A stretch of 64,000 nt of DNA from Anaerostipes caccae L1-92 (GTDB taxonomy: Bacteria > Bacillota > Clostridia > Lachnospirales > Lachnospiraceae). The notes under the pieces were generated by a model, which had not been told where the DNA came from, ran no database searches, and was given only the letters and a program-made list of their open reading frames with translations. The stretch's first letter is position 1; each line of letters opens with the position of its first letter. A program made the position numbers and the translations under genes. Shown here one piece after another: positions 17,026-24,914 of the stretch. The DNA lies in contig NZ_AP023027.1 of assembly GCF_014467075.1 (NCBI RefSeq), positions 1,491,501 to 1,555,500 of the forward strand, read 5' to 3'.

Positions 17026-17769
17026 CTATTTGACAGACAAACTGGAAGAATTAACAGAAAAAAACGGATAAGTCTCCCTGCGGACATGGTCAAGATAAAC
17101 CTGGCCGATTGGAACGGGAGTTTCGTGGCCTGTCAGGAAGATATTTTCTCTGTCCGCATCTGAAATATAGGAGAGGTTTACGATGTAAGAACGATGGACA
17201 CGGATAAAACCTTTGTTTTTCACAGACTGTTCTATAATATTGAGTTTAGAATAAAATTCAAAACTCTGTTCTTTAAAATGTACAACTACGAGCCGCCCGA
17301 GAGTCTCAAAATGAGAAATATCGGAAAGCTGAATGCACTGGAACGTGGTCCGGTTTTTACAGACGATATACGGCTTCTTTTTCTGCTTGAAGACCGAGTA
17401 GGCGTTGAGAAAAACAGATTCACCCCTGATAAAGTTCAGCTTTGACTTGATAATGTAATTGAAAGGGTAAGCGGCAAAACAGTCACTGGCACATTCCGCG
17501 CGGACTCCGAGAAAAATCACAAGTCCCAACGGATCATGCTCGTGAATATGGAGAACCGTGTCAATTCCGTTAATGTCTTTCAGTCCGGCTTCAACAAAAT
17601 AAAGATCAAAAAAGTGGTTTGGGTTCTCCATGTAAGCAAGAAGCTCCCTGCCCGAAGAAAATGCCCGAATACTGACAGGGATCTGATGTCTCTCGGCGAT
17701 CAGCTCAAAAAGTTCTATGTATTTTTGCAGTGTCGCAGGAGTATCATCACAAAAGCAGATTGAAAACAT
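17026..17769 (-). CDS. LytTR-family regulator with degenerate receiver (Glu at phosphosite)
   Basis: 247 residues. The N-terminal receiver-like domain keeps the acidic pair (Asp8-Asp9 in CFCDDTP) and a lysine (IIKSK), but the phospho-acceptor position is Glu60 (FDLYFVEAGLKD where FLDI is usual), and the conserved Ser/Thr is Gly. The C-terminal LytTR domain (about 145-240) has the expected FIRVHRSYIVNL core. A glutamate there often mimics the phosphorylated state, so the protein may be constitutively active or controlled otherwise; that is inference. AAGGTG precedes the start. It is second in a two-gene operon, 19 bases after the LytTR gene that ends at 17789. No histidine kinase is nearby. 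Confidence 0.85.
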   Translation of the reverse strand: MFSICFCDDTPATLQKYIELFELIAERHQIPVSIRAFSSGRELLAYMENPNHFFDLYFVEAGLKDINGIDTVLHIHEHDPLGLVIFLGVRAECASDCFAAYPFNYIIKSKLNFIRGESVFLNAYSVFKQKKKPYIVCKNRTTFQCIQLSDISHFETLGRLVVVHFKEQSFEFYSKLNIIEQSVKNKGFIRVHRSYIVNLSYISDADRENIFLTGHETPVPIGQVYLDHVRRETYPFFSVNSSSLSVK

Positions 17770-17788
17770 AATATCACCTTCTTAATTC

Positions 17789-18523
17789 TTATAGGGTGTA
17801 GATTTTAAGCTGTGACAGCATTTTTCGTACCTGACTTAGATATGTGGTTCCTATGGGCAGAGTAAATCCATTCGTCAGCCGTACCGTGCGGTCAGTAATC
17901 TGGTCAATATGGCGCATATTTATAAGGAAAGACCTGTGAATGCGCAGAAATCCTTTCGGTGTTAATTCTTTTTCCAGCCTGGACATGGACATATAGAATG
18001 AAAAGCTGGTGTTGCTGTGGTATACAGTTGTAATTCTCTGAAAGATTTCAAAGTAGTAAATATCATTCAGAGGTATGTAATGTTCATCCGCGCCGCTGCC
18101 GCACTGAAACAGGTTGTTCCGCCTCCTTTCGGCCAGTGAGAGGGCTTTTAAATATACTGGTTCAAACTGTTCCAGAGTCAGATATTTGAGATAGAAAAAG
18201 TAAAAAGGAAACGTCGGGAAAGTATTTGCAGCCAGCTGTTTATTGGCAGAGATAAAAATGAGCAGTGCATGACAGCAAAGCTTGCGGAGACTTTTCGCTG
18301 CTTCGAGACCTGTAATCTCATCGTCCTTGCTTTTGGATATTCTCAGGAAAATAATATCCGCCCGTTCCGGGTGAGATGACAGATCAAATACTAATTCGTC
18401 TTTATTTGTATATTTAAATATATGAATGTTATAGTGGTGCTCTGAAGCGATGTCTTTTAATGTTTTTATATGATCTTCGGATGAGTTCCGATTATTGTTA
18501 AAAGTGTAAATGTTCATTGGCAT
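17789..18523 (-). CDS. LytTR-family regulator with degenerate receiver (Arg at phosphosite)
   Basis: 244 residues from the ATG at 18523, chosen because GGAG lies 5 bases upstream; the ATG at 18550 has no ribosome binding site. The receiver-like half lacks the N-terminal acidic pair (MNIYTFNNN) and carries Arg61 in IIFLRISKS where the phospho-acceptor aspartate belongs, so phosphorelay control looks lost. The LytTR half (about 150-244) is well formed: IPLNDIYYFE, then LRIHRSFLINMRHID and LPIGTTYLSQVRKML. It leads the two-gene LytTR operon that runs convergently toward the surface protein. Local regulation of that protein is a plausible but unproven role. Confidence 0.85.
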   Translation of the reverse strand: MPMNIYTFNNNRNSSEDHIKTLKDIASEHHYNIHIFKYTNKDELVFDLSSHPERADIIFLRISKSKDDEITGLEAAKSLRKLCCHALLIFISANKQLAANTFPTFPFYFFYLKYLTLEQFEPVYLKALSLAERRRNNLFQCGSGADEHYIPLNDIYYFEIFQRITTVYHSNTSFSFYMSMSRLEKELTPKGFLRIHRSFLINMRHIDQITDRTVRLTNGFTLPIGTTYLSQVRKMLSQLKIYTL

Positions 18524-18673
18524 ATATTCTCCATTTCGCATTTTGTACATCTTTATTTTACCATGGAAAAAGTTAGAAGCACAACAAGAAACCGAATCTT
18601 TTTAAATATGTCTGGATATCTGTTTTTATTTTCGGTATAATTATTTAATATCTTTTAAAAGGAGCTGTATCAT

Positions 18674-19813
18674 ATGAAATTTTATAATAAAAACACGCAG
18701 GGTTTCTTTGGTCTTGTGGCGTTTGGAGTACTTCTTTATTTGGGTGTCAGCAATATAAGCTACATATTGAAGGCATTCTCCTATTTAGTCTCAGTAATCT
18801 TCCCGTTTATTATCGGGGGTTGTATGGCGTTTATTATTAATGTGCCGATGAGATTTTTTGAAACGAAACTGTTTTCGAAGGTGAAAAAAGGAAAGCGGGC
18901 ACTGAGCCTGATTCTGGCCATTTTATGTATTATTGGCGTCCTGGCGCTGATCAGTTTTCTCATTCTTCCGGAGCTTGCCAATACGCTTTACAGCCTGGCA
19001 TCCAGCATCCCCGGATTTGTGAACGAAATCAAAGATTTCTTACAGAATGTTTCCGACAATCCTCTGCTCACTAAACAGAATCTTATGAAGATCGATTTGG
19101 ATTGGAATAAGATCAGTACAGAACTGATGGGATTCTTCCAGACCAGCGCCAGCAATATTCTGGGCTCTACGGTATCTGTCATCAGTTCAGCAGTTCAGAC
19201 GGTAGTGACGTTTTTGCTCGGCACGGTTTTTGCAGTTAATGCACTGCTGAAAAAGGAGAAACTGGTACTTCAGACGAAGAAACTTTTATACTCTTATCTG
19301 AAAGAATCCTATGCGGACCGTATCGTATACATTGGAAATATGTGCAATCAGGCATTCTCAAGCTTTTTGTCCGGCCAGTGTACGGAAGCCGTGATTCTGG
19401 GCACGATCATTTTTATCAGCATGAATATTCTCCGCCTGCCGTATGCCATGCTGATCGCCATGTTTATCGGCGTGACTTCACTGATTCCTATTTTGGGAGG
19501 ATTCATCGGAAGCACTTTGGGGGCGATTTTGATTTTTATGGTAAGTCCGTTTAAGATGGTTATTTTTGTTATCATGTTTGTCGTTGTGCAGCAAATCGAG
19601 GGAAATCTTATTTATCCACATGTGGTGGGGAATTCCGTAGGTCTTCCTGCTATCTGGGTATTAGTTGCGGTGACCGTCGGCGGCAATCTGGCCGGAGTAG
19701 CCGGAATGTTTATCAGTATCCCGGCCTGTTCCGTTATTTATGCACTTTTAAGGAATGCAGCCAACGAAAGACTGAGGAAAAAGGGACTGCTTGAGAAAGT
19801 TCAGAATAAATAG
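18674..19813 (+). CDS. AI-2E family transporter (PerM/YtvI-like permease)
   Basis: 379-residue polytopic membrane protein of the AI-2E/UPF0118 family. Hydrophobic spans occur at about 12-30, 35-55, 72-96, 155-190, 235-260, 265-300 and 310-345. The late motif LIPILGGFIGSTLGAI, then QQIEGNLIYPHVVGNSVGL, is the conserved family core. Members have been linked to autoinducer-2 export or to sodium/proton exchange; which applies here is unknown. AGGAG lies upstream of the ATG. No operon partner is evident. Confidence 0.9.
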   Translation: MKFYNKNTQGFFGLVAFGVLLYLGVSNISYILKAFSYLVSVIFPFIIGGCMAFIINVPMRFFETKLFSKVKKGKRALSLILAILCIIGVLALISFLILPELANTLYSLASSIPGFVNEIKDFLQNVSDNPLLTKQNLMKIDLDWNKISTELMGFFQTSASNILGSTVSVISSAVQTVVTFLLGTVFAVNALLKKEKLVLQTKKLLYSYLKESYADRIVYIGNMCNQAFSSFLSGQCTEAVILGTIIFISMNILRLPYAMLIAMFIGVTSLIPILGGFIGSTLGAILIFMVSPFKMVIFVIMFVVVQQIEGNLIYPHVVGNSVGLPAIWVLVAVTVGGNLAGVAGMFISIPACSVIYALLRNAANERLRKKGLLEKVQNK

Positions 19814-19873
19814 TGTATATTCCGCGAAGTTTATGCCCATAATATTCCTATCTTATTTATGGAGGTGGAAGGA

Positions 19874-20053
19874 ATGGACCGTGACGATATTATCTGTCCA
19901 TGTGTCGATGTGACCGTGGGAGAAATAATGGATGCCTATGAAGACGGTGCCACAACAGTGGACGCAGTCAAAGACGCAACCGGCGCAGGAAGCATCTGCG
20001 GGGCTTGTCTTGACAATATTGAAGAATTACTTACAGAATTAAAATCCAAATAG
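19874..20053 (+). CDS. BFD-like [2Fe-2S] small protein
   Basis: 59 residues, resembling bacterioferritin-associated ferredoxin and the NifU middle domain. Four cysteines are arranged as CPC (early) and CGAC (late) with a helical segment between, the usual [2Fe-2S] ligand pattern. The start at 19874 was chosen because GGAGG sits 8 bases upstream; the ATG at 19859 would place the ribosome binding site inside the gene. It probably acts as a small electron carrier or iron-release partner. It stands alone and is followed by a terminator. Confidence 0.85.
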   Translation: MDRDDIICPCVDVTVGEIMDAYEDGATTVDAVKDATGAGSICGACLDNIEELLTELKSK

Positions 20054-20058
20054 CATGA

Positions 20059-20105
20059 AAGGCCGGAGAATGATGAGATATCAGTTCTCCGGCCTTGACT
20101 TTTTT
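20059..20105 (+). terminator. Terminator after BFD-like gene
   Basis: AAGGCCGGAGAA (20059-20070) and TTCTCCGGCCTT (20085-20096) form a perfect 12-bp stem, with the T-run a few bases further on. Confidence 0.75.
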
Positions 20106-20141
20106 GACGAGAGATTCTAAAATGAAAGTAAATACTTGCAT
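20095..20141 (+). promoter_or_regulatory. tetR-type promoter and operator
   Basis: TTGACT (20095-20100) and TAAAAT (20118-20123) are 17 bases apart; the -35 overlaps the arm of the preceding terminator. TGAAAGTAAATACTTGCAT (20123-20141) follows at once and matches the operator before the acetolactate synthase gene at 15 of 19 positions, which suggests autoregulation. Confidence 0.65.
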
Positions 20142-20161
20142 TACGGAGAGGGATGATACAT

Positions 20162-20740
20162 ATGGACGAGACTGGTCAAAAAATTATTGATGCGGCGATG
20201 TCTCTGGTAAGGGATAAAGGATACATGGCAACGACTACAAAAGACATCGCCAATTCCGCAGGGGTGAATGAATGTACTCTGTTTCGGAAGTTTCAGAATA
20301 AGAAAAGTATCGTTATGAGCGGTATTGAGCAGGAAAAGTGGCGGGCGGATTTTACGCCGGATGTATTTCAGGATGTCCGGTGGGAACTACGGCATGATCT
20401 GGAAATGTATATGAGAGAGTATATGAAGAGGATAACTCCTGACTTTGTGAGACTCTCCATTGGTCTGCGGGCTCCGCAGATTTATGAGGAAACAGCACCA
20501 TTTATTATGAAAGTCCCCCAGACGTTCCTCTCATCGCTGATTTCTTACTTTGAACAGATGGCACAGAAAGGCAGGATTCCCAAGGCAGATTTTGAGGTTT
20601 TGGCTATGACGTTTTTTTCCAGCACGTTTGGTTATACATTTTTAAATGCGTCGTTCGAACAAAAACTTTCGGAGGTTGAGAGAGAAGACTTTATTAAAAA
20701 AACAGTTGCCGCATTCCTGTATGGAATTACGGCTGAGTAA
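20162..20740 (+). CDS. TetR/AcrR-family regulator
   Basis: 192 residues. The N-terminal helix-turn-helix (about 5-50) reads IIDAAMSLVRDKGYMATTTKDIANSAGVNECTLFRKF when taken in two parts, with TTTKDIANSAGVNECTLFRK as the DNA-binding core. The C-terminal ligand domain is helical and not assignable to a known effector. The start at 20162 was chosen because GGAGAGGG lies 9 bases upstream. The upstream ATG at 20153 touches that sequence. The gene precedes acetolactate synthase on the same strand, and both promoters carry a matching palindrome, so it most likely represses itself and that gene. Confidence 0.88.
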   Translation: MDETGQKIIDAAMSLVRDKGYMATTTKDIANSAGVNECTLFRKFQNKKSIVMSGIEQEKWRADFTPDVFQDVRWELRHDLEMYMREYMKRITPDFVRLSIGLRAPQIYEETAPFIMKVPQTFLSSLISYFEQMAQKGRIPKADFEVLAMTFFSSTFGYTFLNASFEQKLSEVEREDFIKKTVAAFLYGITAE

Positions 20741-20751
20741 AGGAGACGGCA

Positions 20752-20806
20752 TTGTCTTTTGGCGGTGCCGTATAAATATAACTGATATGCAAGTGATTAC
20801 TTGCTT
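20752..20806 (+). promoter_or_regulatory. Promoter and palindromic operator of acetolactate synthase
   Basis: A weak promoter is possible (TTGTCT at 20752-20757, TATAAC at 20777-20782, 19-base spacer). Directly after it, TGCAAGTGATTACTTGCTT (20788-20806) contains the perfect arms GCAAGT and ACTTGC around GATT. It matches the tetR operator and lies over the expected start of transcription. Confidence 0.65.
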
Positions 20807-20830
20807 TAAGATCCAATGGAGGAATATGAT

Positions 20831-22555
20831 ATGGAGATTACAGGAGCACAGCTGGTTGTGAAAGCATTGAAGGCGGAAAATACAGATACGTTGTTTGCGT
20901 ATCCGGGAGGTCAGGCGATTGATTTATTTAACGAGCTTTATGATGAGAAGGAGATCAGAATCATTATGCCGCGCCATGAACAGGGATTAGTGCATGCGGC
21001 AGACGGATATGCCAGGGCCTCGGGAAAAACAGGAGTCTGTCTTGTGACCAGCGGACCGGGAACGACCAATCTTGTGACCGGCATTGCCACTGCAAATATA
21101 GACAGTGTTCCTCTCGTTTGTTTTACGGGCCAGGTTTCTTCAGGGCTGATCGGGCGAGAATCTTTCCAGGAAGTAAACACAGTTCAGATCATGAAAAGTA
21201 TTTGTAAATATGCAGTGACCGTACGTGACAGAAGGGAACTGGGGGAAGCGGTCCGCAGCGCCTTTCAGGCAGCCCGGTCAGGAAGGCCCGGCGCGGCGGT
21301 CGTCGATCTGCCGAAGGATATTCAGCAGGAACTGGGTTCTGATTTTTATCCGCTGTGCACAGACGATAAAGCTGAAGTGCCTGTGCCGGAGGAAGTCACA
21401 GACCGTTGTCTGGAAGCGTTAAGGACAGCCCGAAAGCCTCTGTTTTTGATTGGAGGGGGTGTACATACTGCAGGAGCGGAAAAAGAAATGACCAGGCTGG
21501 CAGAGAAGACCGGGATACCGGTTGTCACGACCATCATGGGGAAAGGGGTTCTTCCCTCAGATCATCCGCTGTATATAGGAAATCTGGGTATTCACGGGAG
21601 CTTTGCGGCAAACATGGCTGTCAGCGAGTGTGATGTCCTGTTTGCCGTCGGAACCCGGTTTAATGACCGTATCACTGGAAACACGGACAGTTTTGCGGAT
21701 AAGGCAGTCCTTATCCATGCAGACATAGAGCCGGATGTAATTTCGCAGAATGTACCGGCAGATATATCGGTTGCTTCGGATGCCGGGAAACTGATCCGGA
21801 TTCTTCTTAAAAGAGCAAAACCGTCTGGGGCCGGGGAGTGGGTCAGCCGTCTGAACCTGTGGAAACAGCGGCATCCGGTCACTGTAAAGAAAAGCACATC
21901 TGAGGAAATCAGCGCACGGGACGTGACAGAACAGATCAATGACTTGTTTGACAGTGCCGTGATTACAACGGATGTAGGGCAAAATCAGATGTGGGCGTTA
22001 CAGTTTTTACAGCTGTCGGAGAAGAAAAAAATGCTTACTTCCGGAGGCATGGGAACAATGGGATATGGTTTTCCTGCTGCCATAGGCGCTAAATTAGGAG
22101 ATCCCCGGAAAGATGTCATAGCCATATGCGGAGACGGCGGATTTCAGATGAACATTCAGGAACTTGCCACGGCAGTGCTCTATGAACTCCCTATTATTAT
22201 CTGCATCTTAAACAACGGTTATCTGGGCAATGTCCGCCAATGGCAGGAGATGTTTTATGAGAGGCGTTATTCTGCCACATGTACCTGCCGCAGGGAAAGC
22301 TGTATGAAAGAATGCAAAGGTCCGTCTGCACAATGTCCGTCCGGTTATATCCCTGACTTTGTCCGTTTGGCACGAAGTTACGGGGCAGAGGGTATCCGGG
22401 TCCGGGAAGTGAAAGACATCAGAAGCGCTCTCCTGAAAGCCAAAGAGAGAAAGGATGTCCCCACGGTTATTGAGTTTATCATAGGCAGAGAACAGAATGT
22501 CCTTCCGATGGTATCTCCGGGGAATTCACTGGAAAATATGATCGGCGGAGAATAA
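20831..22555 (+). CDS. ilvB: Acetolactate synthase, catalytic subunit
   Basis: 574-residue thiamine-diphosphate enzyme condensing two pyruvates to acetolactate (or pyruvate with 2-ketobutyrate), for branched-chain amino acids or overflow. Glu50 in MPRHEQGLVHAADGYA is the catalytic glutamate that activates thiamine diphosphate, and the GDG...NN cofactor motif is seen in CGDGGFQMNIQE followed by ILNNGYLGN. A cysteine-rich insert (TCTCRRESCMKEC) occupies the loop before PDFVRLARSYG; I recall similar inserts in clostridial homologues, but its role is unclear. The start at 20831 has GGAGGA 7 bases upstream. No regulatory small subunit (ilvN/ilvH) or other ilv gene is adjacent, which with the TetR control suggests a special role. 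Confidence 0.9.
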   Translation: MEITGAQLVVKALKAENTDTLFAYPGGQAIDLFNELYDEKEIRIIMPRHEQGLVHAADGYARASGKTGVCLVTSGPGTTNLVTGIATANIDSVPLVCFTGQVSSGLIGRESFQEVNTVQIMKSICKYAVTVRDRRELGEAVRSAFQAARSGRPGAAVVDLPKDIQQELGSDFYPLCTDDKAEVPVPEEVTDRCLEALRTARKPLFLIGGGVHTAGAEKEMTRLAEKTGIPVVTTIMGKGVLPSDHPLYIGNLGIHGSFAANMAVSECDVLFAVGTRFNDRITGNTDSFADKAVLIHADIEPDVISQNVPADISVASDAGKLIRILLKRAKPSGAGEWVSRLNLWKQRHPVTVKKSTSEEISARDVTEQINDLFDSAVITTDVGQNQMWALQFLQLSEKKKMLTSGGMGTMGYGFPAAIGAKLGDPRKDVIAICGDGGFQMNIQELATAVLYELPIIICILNNGYLGNVRQWQEMFYERRYSATCTCRRESCMKECKGPSAQCPSGYIPDFVRLARSYGAEGIRVREVKDIRSALLKAKERKDVPTVIEFIIGREQNVLPMVSPGNSLENMIGGE

Positions 22556-22585
22556 GGGGAGAGATGAAAAACTTGGGTTTTCTTG

Positions 22586-22614
22586 TTGACATTCCATGAC
22601 AGAGATGATATTAT
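22586..22614 (+). promoter_or_regulatory. tRNA-Leu promoter
   Basis: TTGACA (22586-22591) and TATTAT (22609-22614) are 17 bases apart and end about 20 bases before the mature tRNA. Confidence 0.8.
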
Positions 22615-22634
22615 ATTCAAGGTCGTCAAGACAA

Positions 22635-22718
22635 GCCGGCGTGTCGGAATTGGCAGACGAGACAGACTCAAAATCTGTTGTCCTTACGGGCGTATGGGTT
22701 CGAGTCCCATTGCCGGCA
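22635..22718 (+). tRNA. tRNA-Leu (CAA)
   Basis: An 84-base cloverleaf with a long variable arm, as expected for leucine. The acceptor stem is GCCGGCG (22635-22641) with TGCCGGC (22711-22717) and discriminator A22718. The anticodon stem ACAGA/TCTGT encloses the loop CTCAAAA, so the anticodon is CAA and reads UUG. The T-loop GGTTCGAGTCC is present. CCA is not encoded. Confidence 0.95.
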
Positions 22719-22725
22719 GAGTGAT

Positions 22726-22762
22726 AAAAACAGCTGAATTTTTTGATTTCAGCTGTTTTTTT
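22726..22762 (+). terminator. Terminator after tRNA-Leu
   Basis: AAAAACAGCTGAA (22726-22738) pairs with TTCAGCTGTTTTT (22748-22760), followed by further T residues. Confidence 0.85.
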
Positions 22763-22805
22763 ATTACTTAAAAAAGCTTAATTTCTATATTTGACGGAAA
22801 GGAGT

Positions 22806-22834
22806 TTGACAGAAAGAGACGGATTCTTTACAAT
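22806..22834 (+). promoter_or_regulatory. Promoter of Rrf2-family regulator
   Basis: TTGACA (22806-22811) and TACAAT (22829-22834) are 17 bases apart. Confidence 0.8.
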
Positions 22835-22877
22835 AGTCATATAACATAGTGAAAAAGTAGGAATGAGGAGGGAGTCC

Positions 22878-23315
22878 GTGAAAATTTCAACCAAAGGCAG
22901 ATATGCGGTCCGCTTATTATATGATCTGGCGCAGCACAATACGGGAGAATGGATTTCACTGAAGGATGTGTCAAAGAGACAGGGGATCTCCATAAAATAT
23001 CTGGAGCAGATCGTAAGGCAGCTGAGTGTGTGCGGATATTTGAAAAGTCTGAGAGGCCCGAGAGGAGGGTATCAGCTTTCTAAAAAACCTTCGGAATATA
23101 CGATCGAAGATGTTCTGGAAATAACAGAAGGCAGCATTGCCCCGGTGGCGTGTCTGGACGATGAGACCAATCAGTGCGAACGCTATTATGACTGTCCGAC
23201 CATTTTTATCTGGGAAGGGCTGGATAAAGTTGTGAGGGATTATCTGGGCAGTGTGACGATACAGGATATTTTGGACCGTGCCGCTTCAAAAGGCGGAAAT
23301 GATTTTGTAATATAG
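22878..23315 (+). CDS. Rrf2-family transcriptional regulator (IscR-like)
   Basis: 145 residues. The winged helix begins MKISTKGRYAVRLLYDLA and includes GISIKYLEQIVRQL and RGPRGGYQLSK. Three cysteines (in VACLDDETNQCERYYDC, spaced C-x7-C-x5-C) lie where IscR binds its [2Fe-2S] cluster, unlike cysteine-free CymR. The GTG start at 22878 has GGAGGG 6 bases upstream and gives the canonical N-terminus; the ATG at 22863 precedes that site. It probably senses Fe-S or sulfur status. cysK (24915) lies two genes away and the desulfurase gene further on (56596); either could be a target, but no shared operator was established. Confidence 0.88.
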   Translation: MKISTKGRYAVRLLYDLAQHNTGEWISLKDVSKRQGISIKYLEQIVRQLSVCGYLKSLRGPRGGYQLSKKPSEYTIEDVLEITEGSIAPVACLDDETNQCERYYDCPTIFIWEGLDKVVRDYLGSVTIQDILDRAASKGGNDFVI

Positions 23316-23323
23316 ACAGATTT

Positions 23324-23355
23324 GAAAGGCTTCCCGAGGTTTCGGGAAGCCTTTC
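23324..23355. terminator. Terminator between Rrf2 gene and MATE gene
   Basis: GAAAGGCTTCCCGA (23324-23337) and TCGGGAAGCCTTTC (23342-23355) form a perfect 14-bp stem with a 4-base loop. It lies between convergent genes and probably works in both directions. Confidence 0.8.
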
Positions 23356-23370
23356 AGCTTTTATCAGAAT

Positions 23371-24705
23371 TTAATTTTCAGAAGATGCCTTTTGTGGCGT
23401 AATGCCCGTTTTCTTTCTCCAAAGGGCGCGTATCAGATACAGGAAGAACAGGACTCCCCATGAGCCTGCCTCCGCATAGGCAATGATCATGTTTCCGCAT
23501 AGTCCGGCAAAAGCATAGGAAAATACAATACGGGAGAGCAGTGCGGCAATCCCTGATACACTGGAGAAGAGAACGTCTCCAATTCCTTCTATATAACCCC
23601 GGATGGACATGGCGATGCCGTATACTACATAAAACGCCGCAATTCTTTGGAAGAAATTTTTTCCGATCTCAGCCGATTCCGGACTGATTCCAAACATGGA
23701 AATCAAATATTCCCCGGTTCCCAGTACAAGCCATGTCAATAATAAGGAAACACCAATCATCATCACAGTTCCGGCGCAGACGATTTTAGAAATCTGCTCT
23801 CTTTTTCCTGCTCCGTGATTCTGTGCGACCATTGTAGATATGCCGGAGCCGAGATTGATGACCGGCAGGAGTATGATCGTATCGACGCGATAGGCTGTGG
23901 TAATGGCTGCAACAGTCTGTGTCCCGAAGCCGTTCATAAAATTTTGTAGGATAAGACCGCCGAAGGAGCTGATACAGGATTGGATCATCGGAGGTATGGC
24001 AAGATGAAGACCTTCTTTTAAAACGGCGTGATCCATAGTCCATTTTTTTATGGAAAAACACAGACAGGGATAATTTTTGACACTGTATAGAATGATGAAT
24101 ACAGTCATAATCATCTGAGAGATTACTGTTGCGGCTGCCGCGCCGGCAGCACCCCAGTGCATCATTCCCACAAAGATAAGATCCAGCACAACGTTTACGA
24201 CAGACGAACAGAGGACAGAACCAAAAGGAGCCCGGCTGTTTCCGATGCCGCGGAGGGCCGAGGTGTAGACGTTATATACGGCAAGAAACGGTAAGCCGAT
24301 CAGTATGATCTGAAGATAATTTTTTGCCATATGTATGGTTTCCGGTGTCGTATTCATGATTCGGAGCAATGGATAAGCGCCCGGAATGCCTGCTGCCGGG
24401 ACAAGTAAAAAAATACACCCGAGTACAACGGTGAATACGGACAGAGTCTTTGAGATCTGATCTTTTTTTCCGCCGCCGAATTTTTGGGCAAATAAAATGG
24501 AAAGACCGAGGGTAAATCCTGTTATGGCAGTGAGGAACAGGTTAATGACCGTAGTTGTAGAACCGATGGCGGCCAGGGCGTTTTCTCCGGCTACATTTCC
24601 GACAATAAATGCATCCGCCCAGTTGTAGAGCTGCTGCAGAATACCGCTTAAGATAAGCGGTATGCAGAATTTGATCAATGTAATTGCAGTTTTTTCTCTT
24701 TTCAT
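23371..24705 (-). CDS. MATE-family efflux transporter
   Basis: 444 residues with about 12 hydrophobic spans in two related halves. The N-terminal motif FCIPLILSGILQQLYNWADA and the loop GNVAGENALAAIGSTT are typical of the DinF/MepA-like branch of MATE proteins; the second half has NFMNGFGTQTVAA and MVAQNHGAGKREQ. It should export organic cations or drugs by sodium or proton antiport; the substrate cannot be told. It stands alone, divergent from cysK. Confidence 0.9.
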   Translation of the reverse strand: MKREKTAITLIKFCIPLILSGILQQLYNWADAFIVGNVAGENALAAIGSTTTVINLFLTAITGFTLGLSILFAQKFGGGKKDQISKTLSVFTVVLGCIFLLVPAAGIPGAYPLLRIMNTTPETIHMAKNYLQIILIGLPFLAVYNVYTSALRGIGNSRAPFGSVLCSSVVNVVLDLIFVGMMHWGAAGAAAATVISQMIMTVFIILYSVKNYPCLCFSIKKWTMDHAVLKEGLHLAIPPMIQSCISSFGGLILQNFMNGFGTQTVAAITTAYRVDTIILLPVINLGSGISTMVAQNHGAGKREQISKIVCAGTVMMIGVSLLLTWLVLGTGEYLISMFGISPESAEIGKNFFQRIAAFYVVYGIAMSIRGYIEGIGDVLFSSVSGIAALLSRIVFSYAFAGLCGNMIIAYAEAGSWGVLFFLYLIRALWRKKTGITPQKASSEN

Positions 24706-24833
24706 AATTTTTTATTCATTTCTCCATAGTAGAATAAAGCGGGCCAAATGCGAAACAACATAGAATATACCAAATAAATGAATCTTTTTCAAGGAAGAGG
24801 AGACAGGTGAAATTTTGTTTTTTCAAAAAGGTA

Positions 24834-24895
24834 TTGACATAGAAAAAGGGATTGCATATAATCAATACATACTAAACACGTAGGAAATATAGGAA
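24834..24895 (+). promoter_or_regulatory. cysK promoter with possible downstream operator
   Basis: TTGACA (24834-24839) and TATAAT (24857-24862) are 17 bases apart, a consensus promoter. In the leader the hexamer TAGGAA is repeated at 24881-24886 and 24890-24895. This could be a binding site for a sulfur regulator such as the Rrf2 protein at 22878; that is a guess. Confidence 0.75.
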
Positions 24896-24914
24896 TATAA
24901 AAAGGAGAAGAACT

